Shown here piece by piece: positions 10,301 through 20,851 of a DNA stretch of 64,000 nt. Source of the stretch: Amphibalanus amphitrite (taxonomy: Eukaryota > Arthropoda > Thecostraca > Balanomorpha > Balanidae); contig NW_024882189.1 in NCBI RefSeq assembly GCF_019059575.1, forward strand, positions 81,001-145,000. The letters run 5' to 3'. The notes under the pieces were generated by a model. The model saw only the letters and a list, made by a program, of their open reading frames with translations, made no database searches and was not told the origin of the DNA. Within the stretch, counting starts at the first letter, position 1. The number at the start of each line of letters is the position of its first letter. Made by a program: the position numbers and the translations under genes.

Positions 10301-12637
10301 TGAACGTTTCGGGGGTACCACTTCGGACTCACTCGATACATACAAGTAGCAGACCCCGAGCTGCTGCCTGCCCTCTGCACCGCTCTCACCCCGTACAGGT
10401 CGTTGCTGTAGGCCGATATCTCCAGGATTTTGTCGATGTCGGCCCGGCAGAACTGGTCCATGTCGATCTCTGCCAGTGTGGCGTCCACGTGGCACGAGAG
10501 CTGGTTGTAGCTGTGCGAGCCCATCAGCTCTGGACAGCGCTGCTGACCGGGGGTGGTCGTACCGCCGCCCTCACCTCCCTCGTACCTGCAGTGGCACCAG
10601 AACACGCCGCATCACGGGCAGTCAGAGTCCGAGGGTCAGAGATCAGAGGCCACAGTTCATAGGTCATAGTTTTTGTGCCGCGCTCAAGATATTTTGATTT
10701 CAGAGTCCGGAGGAGTAAAAGTCCTCAGTGGCAACTCAGACGTTTAGTGTCCCGATGCTGGGTACGATCGACAGTTTATAAAAGAGAGCGACCACGCAAC
10801 CTCACCTCGAGAAACATGCTGCTCACCCTGGATATCTACACCTACACCGTCTGAGTGATTGTAGGCATTGAAACTCTCTGCGATTGAAATGAGTGTTGGA
10901 ATGAAATCACATTTTGGCTTTTTGTGATTGCTATCAGTAACCTAGGGATATGTGATCTCTTTATTACACGAACCAATGCTAAACAGAATAACAACGGCGT
11001 CTTCTAGGGATGAAGGTCATTCTTGTAAACACTGGGTTTGCCCTTTCGACCCTGTGATCTAGGGGTCTGTGGTGTCACAGTGCAGCTACCGTCTGGTCAA
11101 TGATAGGATGAGGCGCCGCGCCGTCTTTTGAGGTGAGCTGAGCCGCCGTCTGTGTGAGATGTGAACATATGAGCCGCCGTCTGTGTGAGATGTGAACATA
11201 TGAGCCGCCGTCTGTGTGAGATGTGAACATATGACTTGAGCCCCCGTCTGTGTGATTTGAACCGCCGCGCCGTTTGTGTGAGCTTAGAGATAATCCACCA
11301 CCTGTGAGAGTTGAGCCGCCGCCTGTGTGAGATGTGACGCAACTGAGCCGCCGCCTGTGAGATGTGACGCAACTGAGCCGCCGCCTGTGTGAGACGTGAC
11401 GCAGCGAGCCGCCGCCTGTGTGAGACGTGACGCAGCTGAGCCGCTCTCCGAGGTCGGTCGATACCCGTCCGCGGCAGAGCAGAGGAGGCAGCATCCGACC
11501 TCCGCCGACTCTACCCCGGCAGAATTGGGCGCTCAGCCTCGCATGAGCACGGCTCATTTGTAACCGTTCCCTTTTACATCTGCGACTCGGCTCGCCGGCC
11601 CCCGCAGTAAGTTCGCACAGTATAGTCGGCCTGCTTCCAAATTACTTTTGACCGCAGCGAGAAACGAAACTTCCTGCAATTCTCACCCTCTATGTTCGTG
11701 TACATTTTTCAAGTCAACTTTTAATTTTAGTCAACTAATGAATTTATTAACTACTACGCTAGCCTTGCACAATTATCTACCTGTGAAGACGCTCGATCAC
11801 TTTTGTTCCATAAGATGTTGTCCACGATACATTCGTTGCACTCATTACTGGCATTCTATTCCGTTACATCATTTCGCTGCAACGGTGGCTTCGTATGAAT
11901 TATGCTAATTGTATGTTTTGGCTGACATCTTTCGAAGGCTAAAGGCAAGGTATTTCAGACAGTTACTTCACATAACTACAATGCCTACAGTCTAAAAAGT
12001 GGACCACCTGAAACTCTTCCCGGAAGCCTCAGTCGCTCGATGATAAGCGGAGCTGGCCGAAGACACCGTTAGGCTGAGTTCTCCGGTAGTCCAGTTTAGG
12101 GTTCTCAGAGCTCAGACATTGACGGGTTTATGTGGCGGGCTCGAGGTAATCACTAAAGTAGCTATGTGATATTGTTGGTCCAGAAATCTCTCATTAGGTT
12201 TTTAACAACATTCCAGAAAGGAAGCTTAGTGATGATGTGACTAGTCGTCTTGTCCACATCAGTTGGGAATTTAAAAGTTACCTTCTTCCTAGGCATATGT
12301 CGCTGCATCGACACCTTTTGAAGCGACACATACCTATAAATATGCGAGTAGGTGTTTAATATTATTTGAGGTCGGGACCTGAACACAGAGCCAGTTGAGG
12401 TGGCGGTCGGTGACCTACCCGCAGAGCCAGTTGAGGTCGCGGTCGGTGATGAAGTCGGCCTCGTCCAGCGACTGTTGGCTGCCGACCAGGCCGGCCGGCT
12501 GGTCGCCGTTGGCGTTGGCGTCCGGCAGCGTCTCCATCATGCCGCCCCGGCTGCCGGGATTTCCTCGAGGTGAATTATGGCCGTGTCCTATGCCCACACT
12601 CGGATCATCGGTAGCACAAGGTGTCGGGCTCACATGG
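1170..12637 (-). CDS. RUSC: RUSC1/RUSC2-like RUN and SH3 domain protein (nine exons, 5' end uncertain)
   Basis: An adaptor gene. Vertebrate RUSC1/RUSC2 link vesicles and signalling complexes to kinesin transport and Rab GTPases in the cytoplasm; I infer the same broad role here. In gene order the exons are 12637-12419, 10585-10390, 9914-9656, 8950-7361, 7074-6988, 6734-6555, 3341-3236, 2994-1750 and 1335-1170. All junctions are GT-AG and every splice phase agrees, giving 1,348 codons and then TGA. Residues about 755-950 form the RUN domain ([26 protein letters not shown]) and 1294-1348 form the SH3 domain (ends [12 protein letters not shown]). Residues 225-754 are Ser/Pro/Arg-rich linker. In-frame Met codons at 12540 and 12537 could be the start; an upstream 5' UTR exon with a donor at 13512 is possible. 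Two of its introns carry minisatellites made from the neighbouring splice junction. The family call rests on remembered vertebrate RUSC sequences, not a search. Confidence 0.86.
1336..1749 (-). other. Intron between the RUSC-like linker exon and SH3 exon
   Basis: The intron is 414 bp with donor GTGCGT and acceptor GCAG. It contains a small run of near-repeats of CAGCACAGCGGACCGAG at about 1384-1442. No other feature was seen. Confidence 0.6.
1750..2994 (-). CDS. RUSC: RUSC-like exon: end of RUN domain and linker
   Basis: The exon starts with one base completing an Asn codon, so the junction reads FVFGLLN then [13 protein letters not shown]. This has the same layout as the remembered vertebrate GLLNTKQLELWF block. 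A leucine-rich stretch follows ([20 protein letters not shown], then [17 protein letters not shown]) that completes the RUN fold. After it come about 300 residues of Pro/Gln/Arg-rich linker, including [20 protein letters not shown]. The donor is AAAAAG|GTGCGT. The length of 1,245 nt fits phase 2 in and phase 2 out. Confidence 0.85.
3236..3341 (-). CDS. RUSC: RUSC-like exon inside the RUN domain
   Basis: The exon encodes [23 protein letters not shown] and [10 protein letters not shown], ending in donor AAA|GTAAGA. The acceptor ATTCCAG above 3341 keeps frame with the preceding exon (junction ...ACPPG|ICPQ). A second acceptor, CCTCAG, above 3327 would remove five residues and leave the wrong phase for the chosen upstream donor. 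The spacing from VESA to LVLKV then equals that of the vertebrate block ASVKPGSSTRSLHSLYSQV. Confidence 0.82.
3342..4560 (-). other. Intron end next to the RUN-domain exon, with a hairpin
   Basis: This is the 3' part of a 3.2-kb intron. No exon was seen. At 4308-4366 there is an inverted repeat: GGGGCCCATTTGAGG is answered by CCTCAAATGGGCCCC with a short GC-rich loop. A second small palindrome (GGTCTTCGGCGGTC) lies just to its left. Confidence 0.5.
4561..6567 (-). repeat. 21-bp minisatellite carrying an exon end and 5' splice site
   Basis: Roughly 70 copies of a 21-bp unit occupy 4561-6012 and 6410-6567, interrupted by an inserted element. Read on the minus strand, each unit contains TGTCCTCCCGGTCAGTGG. 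The first copy, at the high-coordinate end, is the real boundary of the exon ending at 6555: its last bases are TGTCCTCCCG and the intron begins GTCAGT. Shortened 14-bp units (GTCCGGGAGGACAG on the plus strand) are interspersed. Because 21 is a multiple of three, all minus frames stay open for hundreds of codons (for example CPPGQWA repeated), but this is intron sequence. Confidence 0.9.
6013..6409. mobile_element. Inverted-repeat element inserted in the 21-bp array
   Basis: The ends are inverted copies: CCCAGCAAACATGCCCACAT at the left and ATGTGGGCATGTTTGCTGGG at the right. The interior is a string of CCCATATGGG and CCCACATGGG palindromes with WGGCCCATCTGGCCCAT-like pieces. Array units lie directly on both sides, so it inserted after the array formed. 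No coding capacity was seen, and the superfamily is unknown. Confidence 0.7.
6555..6734 (-). CDS. RUSC: RUSC-like exon: core of the RUN domain
   Basis: The acceptor GTGTGTTGTGTGCCACAG precedes the exon. It encodes [33 protein letters not shown] and [13 protein letters not shown], the most recognisable RUN block of the RUSC family. It ends in phase 1 at CCTCCCG|GTCAGT, which is also the first unit of the 21-bp array. Confidence 0.88.
6988..7074 (-). CDS. RUSC: RUSC-like exon: first helix of the RUN domain
   Basis: The 87-nt exon lies between acceptor ATCTTACAG and donor CCAG|GTAAGA. It encodes [20 protein letters not shown] then AISLSSNDP, the N-terminal RUN helix. It is phase 1 in and phase 1 out, matching both neighbours. 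Confidence 0.85.
7361..8950 (-). CDS. RUSC: RUSC-like large linker exon
   Basis: This 1,590-nt exon lies between acceptor CTCTCGGGCAG and donor GAAG|GTAGGC. The product is Pro/Arg/Ser-rich and probably disordered. It contains [38 protein letters not shown] and [20 protein letters not shown], and ends [10 protein letters not shown] before the RUN helix. GC and GC3 are very high compared with the flanking introns. Confidence 0.8.
9656..9914 (-). CDS. RUSC: RUSC-like exon rich in acidic/Ser residues
   Basis: The acceptor is CTGCCGCTCTCCACAG and the donor CCCCACG|GTGGGT. It encodes [20 protein letters not shown], then [16 protein letters not shown] and an acidic tail. A nearer AG at 9898 would put the exon in a phase that the upstream exon cannot supply, so 9914 is preferred. 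The tract, AG and first 17 exon bases recur in the adjoining 58-bp array. Confidence 0.78.
9911..10188 (-). repeat. 58-bp tandem repeat carrying a 3' splice site
   Basis: Five units begin at 9911, 9969, 10027, 10085 and 10143. On the minus strand each contains CTGCCGCTCTCCACAG followed by GAGCAGGGC and TTTTCAG. The real exon starts with the same tract and with GAGCAGGGCCTGTTCAG. The array therefore repeats the polypyrimidine tract, the acceptor AG and the first ~17 bases of the exon at 9914. 58 is not a multiple of three, so in-frame exonisation of all copies is unlikely. Confidence 0.88.
10390..10585 (-). CDS. RUSC: RUSC-like N-terminal exon
   Basis: The exon runs from acceptor GTGCCACTGCAG to donor GGG|GTGAGA. 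It encodes [40 protein letters not shown] and SAYSNDLYG, which joins EQGLFSN in the next exon. A second donor, CGA|GTGAGT, at 10330-10335 is also phase 0 and would add 19 residues. Confidence 0.75.
10586..12418 (-). other. Intron of the RUSC-like gene with a ~31-bp repeat cluster
   Basis: This is a 1.8-kb intron. At about 11,135-11,440 there are some nine degenerate copies of a ~31-bp unit containing GAGCCGCCGTCTGTGTGAG followed by ATGTGAACATATGA or ATGTGACGCAACT. I see no exon or mobile-element ends elsewhere in the intron. Confidence 0.6.
12419..12637 (-). CDS. RUSC: RUSC-like first recognised coding exon
   Basis: The acceptor TTTCTCATTTTCAG is strong. The exon reads [33 protein letters not shown] and [20 protein letters not shown] and ends CTCTGCGG|GTAGGT in phase 2. 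Translation may start at the MM pair (Met codons at 12540 and 12537). If so, bases 12541-12637 are untranslated and the protein is 1,316 residues. Confidence 0.75.
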
Positions 12638-14540
12638 CTGAAAATGAGAAAGGGTGGTCAACGCGCTACCAGATATCTATGCCAACGGATATTCCCAACG
12701 CATATTGCATAACGTTATGTTAAACAAAGGACGTTTCGGTTGCGAGATGAGTCGAGTGGTTATTCTCACCGCTATTGCTCCCCTCCTCCACCCGCACCAG
12801 GTCACCCAACGCCATTTTACATCCCAGGTCAGCTGCTCACGTTGAACCATGCTATCTTAATTTTCACTTTCTCCTGTTTCATTTAACTCATAAATAATCG
12901 CTCGTTTATTATTCAGTAATAGTCAAAACTTAAAAGTAAACATTAAGCAGGCACGGAGACGGACCTTATATGGATAAAAACATTGTAATTCTTATGACAA
13001 GTGCCGACTCAAAAGTCGACATTTTCCAGCAATATTAGGTGCAGCAAATACCTATAAAGGCGTTCTTTGGCTTGGGTAGGTACATGTTATTTCTTTTGAT
13101 GAAAATGAGCAAAAAAAAATGTAAATCGCATTTTGCTCGAACTATATGATAAAAAGCGCATTGGGTGCGTCAGAGCCCGCCCTAAACACGCCGTGCTGCG
13201 CAGGCTACGATATCCGCCATTTATCTATGCCACCATCTTATGGATCAATTCCTGTTGTCAGGCTAAACGTCAGCGTGCCAACATAACCGATACAGTTCAC
13301 CCCGCCGGCCTTAACTCTCCGCGACTGTTTCCATAAACCCAATATAAACTGCAGGCCATCCTTCATAGTAGTTGCGCATATCTGTAGCACAGTAGTCTAT
13401 AGGTACCTGCAAAACAGTACCTACCTATGTACATATTGCACATCCCAGTGTGCATCAAAAGCCGTTTTCTTACACGGAACAATAGAGAAAATATGACTGT
13501 TTTGTCACTCACCTGTTGTGTTTCGAGTGTCTGCTGTGCCGGACGACTGCGGCCAGGGTCTGGGCGCTGCCGGCGCGCCGGTGTCGGGCAGCGGGCGTGG
13601 CGTCCGGTCACTGGCGGCGGTGCAGCTGGCAGGGGGGCCGTGTGGGCCGCGGAGGCAGGGCGCCGCCGCCGTCCAGCATTGATCGCTGGTCGAGTCCCGC
13701 CGGCGCGGCGCCGCAGGACCCCCATCCCCCCCCCCCCCCCGACCGGCCGGCGAGACCCCTCCCCAACCCGTCACCGCCCTCTGAACGACCGTCCATGTCG
13801 ACCCCGCGCCTGAGACCCTCGCAGCCGTCCCGGTACAGTTATTACAGTCCAAGTCCTCCCAAGTCCCATTGCCCTTACCTAATCCCTCCACCATCCGGCC
13901 CTCTCGTGTGTCTCATCTCCACTCTCCAGTCTTGAGTCTTCTCAACTCCCCTTCCTTACTCTCGAGTCGGTTACCCTCCATTTTTCTCCAATCCTTCCTC
14001 TCCCCCAGACCGTCCTTAGCCCCCTTCCCCCAGTCCTGCCCTCCTCTTGGGTGGTCCTCCCAGCTGTCCCCGCGGCGCTCTCCGGACGGGCCCCAGCCGT
14101 CTGGTCCGCCGCGTCCCCGCCCTTGACCGCCGATTCCCTCCCTCCCTGCCTCTCCCCGCCCGTTCAGCCATCCCGAAGAGCCGCGCCAACGGGCGATTTT
14201 CCGTCCGAGCCGGTCCGTAGAGGCTGTTGCCGTGATTGGGCGCAGGCCGAGACGGCGCCGGAAGGCAGTCGCGCAGCCGACAGAGCCGCGCAGAGACAGC
14301 TCCCGGTCGAGGGAGGAGGGAATCCAGGGGAAATGGGCGGTGATGGCCGGGAGGAACTCGGACGGCCTAGTATAGCGGCCCTCTTGTATTATGTTGCAGG
14401 GTGTATATTGGCAATCGGCACAACGGCCGTATTGCAACCGCATTTAGGTAAAGCTAGCGCATTTCCCTCACAACAGCTTACAAAAAGACCTCGCTCCGAC
14501 TTCGCAGCTTCTTCATTTTCTTTTTTGTTTTAACACGGGC
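12638..14540. other. Upstream of the RUSC-like gene, possible 5' UTR exon
   Basis: A strong minus-strand donor (CACAACAG|GTGAGT) sits at 13513/13512 in a GC-rich block. The frame that would join the next exon has a TGA about 100 nt upstream and no ATG, so at most this is a 5' UTR exon. The block around 13,520-14,350 is GC-rich with C and CCCT runs (13,726-13,741), as expected of a promoter region. No plus-strand exon could be confirmed here. Confidence 0.35.
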
Positions 14541-15229
14541 GGTAAAAATGTTACCCAAATACAATGTAACTCGCAAGACAAGCTCGATTTGATTCGATTG
14601 TTTAAACCTGGACTATAATGAGCATTAAAACATGGAACGTCTTAGCCGACCACTCAGTCGAAAGTTATAACGGCCCATTTCGACGGTCCCGCCGCTGTTC
14701 ATATCGGAGCTCGGAGGGCCAATTGTCCAGAAAAGGGCCCTTGGTGTGGTACTTGACGTCTGTGTCGGCACCCCCGGCCTCTCTCGGAGCTCTGTGTTAG
14801 GAAGCAGGGTGATAGGTTCTCCGCCTCCCCCTCCCGACCGGCTGGACCGGGCTCCGTCCACTGACCAAGCTGGCCCTCTCCACAGCCGCGCCGGGCAGCA
14901 ACTGGCTCGTCGGCGCTTCTGCAGAGCTCGGTTATACCATCCGCTGCTGCGTGAGACCCATCAGAGACGTGGCGGCAGCAAGCGCAGCTGTTGATCCACC
15001 TTCGGCCGGTTATTGACCGCTGCTCGACGGGTTTATATGCATTTAGCTACATACACGGGTTTATACGGGATCGTCGGGATGCATGCATGCCTAACGACCC
15101 CTCCAATGGCAGTTTGTGCTCCCAAACCAACGAACACATTGAACACATTATGCTTTATGGTGTTACTGTGTTAGTAATCCCGGGCATTAGCCTCATCAGT
15201 CGTCACAAAAAAAAAAAAATACTCGAATA
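14541..15229. other. Intergenic, nothing recognised
   Basis: Mixed composition with short open frames on both strands and no splice-supported exon. An A-run of 13 lies at 15,207-15,219, next to the GGTC-rich block. Confidence 0.4.
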
Positions 15230-15800
15230 TAGCGTCAGGTCAGGCCAGGACCAGTCAGGTCAGGTCAGGTCACATCAGGTCAAGTCTGTTCAATGATAGT
15301 CCGTGAATGGGTTCAAGTTGAATACTTAGCTCGGATCAGTTTGATAAATTATGTTCTGTCTGGTCGTGTTAGATTGGATCCGGTCGAATCGTAGGTCTGT
15401 TTTGGTCTGGTTGAGTCGAGCCGGGTCAGGTCGGGTCTGATCGTGTTCGGACGGGTCGAATTTGCTCGGATCGGGTCCGCTGGTAAGGTCGGCCCAGATT
15501 TAGTTAAGTCTGGTCGGGTCAGGTTTGCTCAGCTCAGTTAAGTGAGGTCTGTCTAAGGTTAATCTGTTAATCGGGTCATGTTGAGTCCTTGGGTCGGAGC
15601 AGTGTGTTGAGTTATGTTCTGTCAGATCGGGTCGGATGCTGAATAGTCAGATCGGTTTAGGTCTGGTCGGGTCAGGACCAGTCGGGTCAGGCTGGGCCCA
15701 GGTCGGGTCGGGTCAGGACTAGTCGGGTTAGGCTGGGCCCAGGTCGGGTCGGGTCAGGACCAGTGGGGTCAGGCTGGGCCCAGGTCGGGTCGGGTCGGGT
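15230..15800. repeat. Degenerate GGTC-rich repeat block
   Basis: The block starts with (AGGTC)n-like sequence, then runs through diverged GGTCGGGTC and GGTCTG pieces. It ends in about three copies of a ~44-bp unit containing AGGCTGGGCCCAGGTCGGGT (15,680-15,795). No coding signal supports it. Confidence 0.65.
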
Positions 15801-17607
15801 CCGGACGGTCGGCGGTTCTCGGCCCAGTCGGTCGGACTGGTCTGGGGCGGTCACGTGCGCCGCCGACGGTCCAGTCTGCGCTATCGACCGCCGCCAGCCG
15901 GCTCCACAGCCCCCTGACAGACAGCCCCGGCGCGGCCGCGCGGCCCGCTGCCCGTCCGCCGCCCAGCGTCCTCCGTCCGCCGCCGGCGGCGCCGCGACTG
16001 CAGCCTCCAGGTGGGTGTCCGCCGCCGCGCTGTCCTCCCCCCCCCCCCCCCCAGACCGCGCCTCCCTCCCTCCCGCCTCCCGTCCTGCCGCAGGACGCCG
16101 CTGGGCGTCGCATCGACGGCTTCGACCCCGTCATCGTCGGCGGCGGCGCGGCGCTCCCCAGTCGAGCGGGCACCGGCGGCAGTGGGCGCGCCCCGGGCGG
16201 CGGAGCGGCGCTCTCGGCGGCGGGGTGCTCTGTGACCGGGTGCTCCCAGCGGCGGGAGTGCTCCCAGTGGCCGTCAGTGACCAGGGTGCTCTCAGTGACC
16301 GAGCACGGTGCTCTCAATAGCCATGTTGCGCTGTTTTGACTGTAACACAGCGGCGGACGACGCTCGAACGCTGGTGGAAAATGGTCAGTAGGTACTTGTC
16401 AATCCTAAAAGCTGTCGCCATACGAGAAAAGAAAACTGTCGTTTCTTGGATGTTGACTGCCATGGGCGTAATACTGCAAATCAGGAAGGTATTTACAGTA
16501 TTTACACTATATATCTAGGTACTCAACTTACCATGCGGTGGCGTTGAGCCCTAGGACCCGCGTGTGGTTGCCAATGCCAAGATTGCTCTCAAATTGTGTT
16601 CAGTTTCGAAAATTTGGCGCGCCTTCGGCGCACTTTTTTAGAACCACTGCTTGACCTCACTGCCTTCGACTGGCCTGCCACAAACCGCAACCATATACCG
16701 TCAGGGCGTAGCCGTCAGGATGCTCATACACCGAGCGTCCGTCAAGCTTCAAGCTCGGACTGTTGTAACCGGAACGCGTGCTCTCGCCACCCTTAGTCCA
16801 ACGCTCAAGCGATTGAGCTACGAGACCGGGACCGGTCGATATCCCTGAATAGTCTCCCTGTTTGTCTTACTCTTATAAGAGGTTGAGCCACCCAACATTG
16901 AAAAAGACTGTGTCCCTGGATGTCAGTGACCCATTTTAGTGCTTTGGTTCGAACGTTCAATTTTCTCTGTAAAGCTCCTACGAGGTGAGCTGTCATCTTT
17001 TTGTAGCTATTTTGAGACACAATAAAAAGCTGAAAACGCAACATTTACTCATAATGACTCATGATAGGTATGGTTTCGATATGTTGTGAAATTGCATAAG
17101 TTTAAGCAACGCTCACCCTTGAACAAACACAACGTTCATTATTCCATTTCCATGGGTCAGAATAGGGGTTTGTTTATGATGATCGTTGACAACAACGTGA
17201 GCTTAGTCGTCTTTCCGACTATCGGTCGCTGGCCGGGGTAACTTTTTCAAACATTCTCCACCCATGCTTGTCGGAGCTAGGGAGTACTTTTCTCGTTCTT
17301 GGTGTGACAGTGTACCTAGTACGCACTAGCAGGTAAAGTGCTCAACAGGAGTGACGTAGAACCTTGTGTTTGGTCATAAGACATTTATCCTCGTTCCCAA
17401 ACAACAATAGCAGTGTGTGGCACACAAATCTGCCTTATCTCTGTACGTCACGTTCATCGGCAGCAGAGCTCATTCAAGCAACCAAATAGGTATACGTCCT
17501 AGATTTAAGTCGTAGCTCTCGGGGGATTTGTATTTACATTTCCAGCGTAAAGACCCCACCTAAATGAAGGCGGCTTATTTTTTATTTGAAACTAGCGTTC
17601 ATATAGG
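15801..17607. other. Intergenic or 5' intron DNA, possible SINE fragment
   Basis: 15,840-16,320 is GC-rich with a C-run at 16,037-16,052. ATG at 16,324 opens a short frame ending in a donor-like AAAATG|GTCAGT; this could be an upstream exon of the plus-strand gene but has no support. On the minus strand at 16,805-16,830 the sequence TAGCTCAATCGCTTGAGCG resembles a tRNA A box. No matching acceptor stem or clean B box follows, so it is at best a tRNA-derived SINE remnant running down towards 16,610. Confidence 0.3.
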
Positions 17608-18824
17608 TAGGGGAAAGTGGGTGTATTGCGCCCTCCTAACCAATTGCGCCCACCAACATTCCCACGGATTCAATGGCATGTTTAAAATTTTGTGTTCGAA
17701 AACATTATTTTCACCATTGGATTGCTCATTTTATGGCCCAAACACTCCGATGAAGCCAATCAGCATGGCTCATTACACCATCAAAGATGTTATGGCGTTT
17801 TCTTAACTTTTTTGCAGTACTTTGAACCGTTGGCTATAAAAATTTACGTTATTTGTGTGATTTTCAGAGTGATATTTAGAAAGAAAATCCCTTTTTTCAT
17901 TGTATTTCACTGAAACCGTAAACTTCCTGCAACATCTTAATGATAACTTCTATGCTTTTATTAAAAAGTACCTCAATTTTAATTGCGCCCATGGCAATTG
18001 CGCCAGGGGGGCGCAAATAGAATGATGGTGTAGCCATTGTATCACGACAGTATGAATGCATCATTAACTGATTGCAATAAAGAAGGAGTTTAATGTCAGG
18101 CAATTGGGAGCAGCCCGCTGTCGTCAGTCCGCAAATTATCTCTATCGTCAAACTTATAATGCAGCTGCCATTTAGGCTACGACTTGTGGTGTAATTGACA
18201 AAATACGACATTTTCAACATGGACTCAGGCGTGAGAAGTGACAGCTATGATAAAAAAGTAAAACTGATGTCATTAAGTTGTCAAAACGATAAAAATTGTT
18301 AATTTTGAGAGAACCGATTGAAAATTAAACTGTATAGCGCATAAATTCACATATATCTAGTCGGTTACAGTAAACGTTTTCGTTGCACTTTTACAAGCGT
18401 ACGGACACATGTAAAGTTATCTACCTGGGCAAAAAACATCGCGATTTATATCTACATTTATTATTCATCCAGCCTGAATAACATTATAAATGTTTAAGTA
18501 AGCCGCAATGACATTAGACTGCCGGGGTGTATGCATTCCGTCTCATTCACTTAGCCATGTTAAAGTATAGGGCGCAATTGGGTTCTAATTGCGCCATCCC
18601 CCTGGCGCAATTTACAGCAGTTGTTGGCAAATGCGCCCTTTTGCATGTTTCTGAAAAGCAGCTATCAGAAGCAAACGAAACATTCTTAATTGATCGGGAG
18701 GCTCTCAAATCGTAGCCAATGAGCTCCCCTTTGAAATGGTTACCAGTGCATGCTTATATCTCCAGCACTTTTCTTGCAATCAACGTTTTTCCTTAAGGTG
18801 GCGCAATTCACCCTCCTTCCCCTA
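17608..18824. mobile_element. TAGGG-ended element 1 (ATTGCGCC motif)
   Basis: The left end TAGGGGAAAGTGGGTGTATT matches the inverse of the right end (AATTCACCCTCCTTCCCCTA) at most positions. The motif ATTGCGCC or its inverse recurs near both ends and inside (for example 17,996, 18,569 and 18,603). It is about 1.2 kb with no transposase frame, so it is a non-autonomous DNA element. Confidence 0.7.
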
Positions 18825-20851
18825 CTCAATTACAGTAGCGGCTGAACACCTTCAACTAAGGGGGGGGGGGGGCACTGCCGACTTTTGGTCCCATTCTTTC
18901 CATGCAACGCCCATAGGGCTAATGTTAAAATGCCAAAATCAAAGGGGGGCACGGTGCCCCGGTGCCCTCTCCGTTCCGCCGCCTATGCTCAATTACATGT
19001 TATTCATGCACTCAAGTATTCAAGTCCATACCTATACCATTATGGTAAATCTACCTGCATTGATCTTCCATATCCCACGAACACGGAAAAGGTATGCCAT
19101 TCTCACAGGCCAGTCGTCCACTAATTGCGCTTGACCTTTCCAAAGGTGTGAGCATTTCGTTACAAATGCATGAACATACCGTGCGCGAGCACAGCTTGCA
19201 ATGAGTCGTTAGCGCCTCCTGGATGCGAGATTCTCATGTGTACCTGCCCAAATAATATCGTTGAAGTGTAGCACGAAACAAACTGTGAACATGGAGAACA
19301 TGAGGCGAGCTGTACAATTTGTGAACCCGAGAACAGTGGTCAGTGAACATCGTGTGGCGCGCGACAAACGGTTCAACTCAAATCGTTTACCTACGTGGAG
19401 TGGATCTTTCGAACCTTATCGCTAGCGTGGATAGCTCGGGACAAATTGGCTCGGGACAGACGGTAGGGTGCGGATAGCCCGATACGTACGGTTGACTCTT
19501 CATATTGCCTTGTGATTGTCACACACCAAAGGCGAATATTGTTATGGTATCTTGTTGTTTGCTGCAGGAAAGAAATGATGGATCGGATCGGACTGATTTA
19601 CGTAATTCACTTTATATGTTTCAGGAACCTGGACGAGCAGCTCGGGCCCTGCATCTTTGCAGCAAACCGTCGTCACTGAAGAAAGGTATGTGCCCCTTGC
19701 CGTTTGGCCCCTGATCGAGCTAGGGCTTCGTAGAAGGAACGAGCGCTTTGCCAGTGACGAGAGGAAGCCGATAATACCCAATTTTAAGGGCTATGTCATT
19801 GGTCAACCTTCCATGTCAGGTCAATGACACAAAAGTCGGGAAATTTGGGACCAATTAGAACTTTATAAAGTGAGATTCAAGATTGTTATGGGGTGTTATG
19901 AGGTGCTCGGTCAGACGCAGGTCAGGTCAGGTCAACTAGTAGGCGTCCTGCCGGCTATCCATAGTAGGTGTCAACCACTACTGACACCTCGTAACATGTT
20001 ACGAAGCCCGAAGGCACCAAAATACTTCGTAAATGTTCAAATGAGCGCCAAATTCGAAATCAGCAGCTAAAAAAACTGCCCTAGGAACATGTACCTTAAG
20101 TTCTCAAAAGTGAGTCGATGACATCCAAGGTCAATGAACTTAAACTGTTATGGGGTTTTGCGGGGTGCTGATCACGAAATTCATGTTGGTTTTGATCACA
20201 GATGATGTATTCATGCATTTAAGCCAGGTCAGGTCAGGTCAGATCAGGCCAGGTCAGGTCAGGTCAGGTCAGGCCATGTTATGAAGGCACCAAAACTAAT
20301 CCGTAAATGTTCAAATGGGTGCAAATTCTAAATCAACTAAAAAAACTACCCTGGAAACGTAAAACTCGCAAAAGTGAACAGCGAACCGAGGTCATCCAAG
20401 GTCAATGACCTTGACCTGACCTTTGCATGAGCTTGACACCCACCATAATGTATGGGGCCAACATCATTTCACATGTTTGAACGTTTAAAACCACAAAAAA
20501 AAACGGAAACACGCGGACAATGTAAGCCGACATACGCTAAATCGCGATTCCGGCCAAACATGGTCTCGAGAAACATATCACAGGTCAAAGGTCATTTGGG
20601 TCAGGGTCAGGACATGTTTAGGTTAGGTGTAAAATTGGGATATAGGTATGGAATTATGAGTTGTCTCATCTTTTTCTATTTCCTGCGTAGGAATAATAAT
20701 AACCAGGCAGGTTGATTGCTACCTACTGGCAATGCTTCTCTTTGGCATCAGATAATCACATTGAAATGTCATTGAAAGTTTCTTGTTGTAGCACGTGCTG
20801 TATAGGCAAGACATAGGTAGGTATAAGTTGTATGAGAAAAACGCTCTTTAA
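18825..20851. other. Intergenic DNA with AGGTC runs
   Basis: No exon was recognised. Short (AGGTC)n runs occur at 19,919-19,937 and 20,226-20,275 in a wider stretch with many AGGTCA or TGACCT words. A G-run lies at 18,860-18,872. Confidence 0.5.

Noticed and set aside
13513-13640. Upstream coding exon of the RUSC-like gene
   Set aside because: The donor is strong, but the only compatible frame has a stop and no ATG. Kept only as a possible 5' UTR exon.
16610-16835. tRNA gene on the minus strand
   Set aside because: Only an A-box-like stretch fits. There is no acceptor stem, anticodon arm or clean B box.
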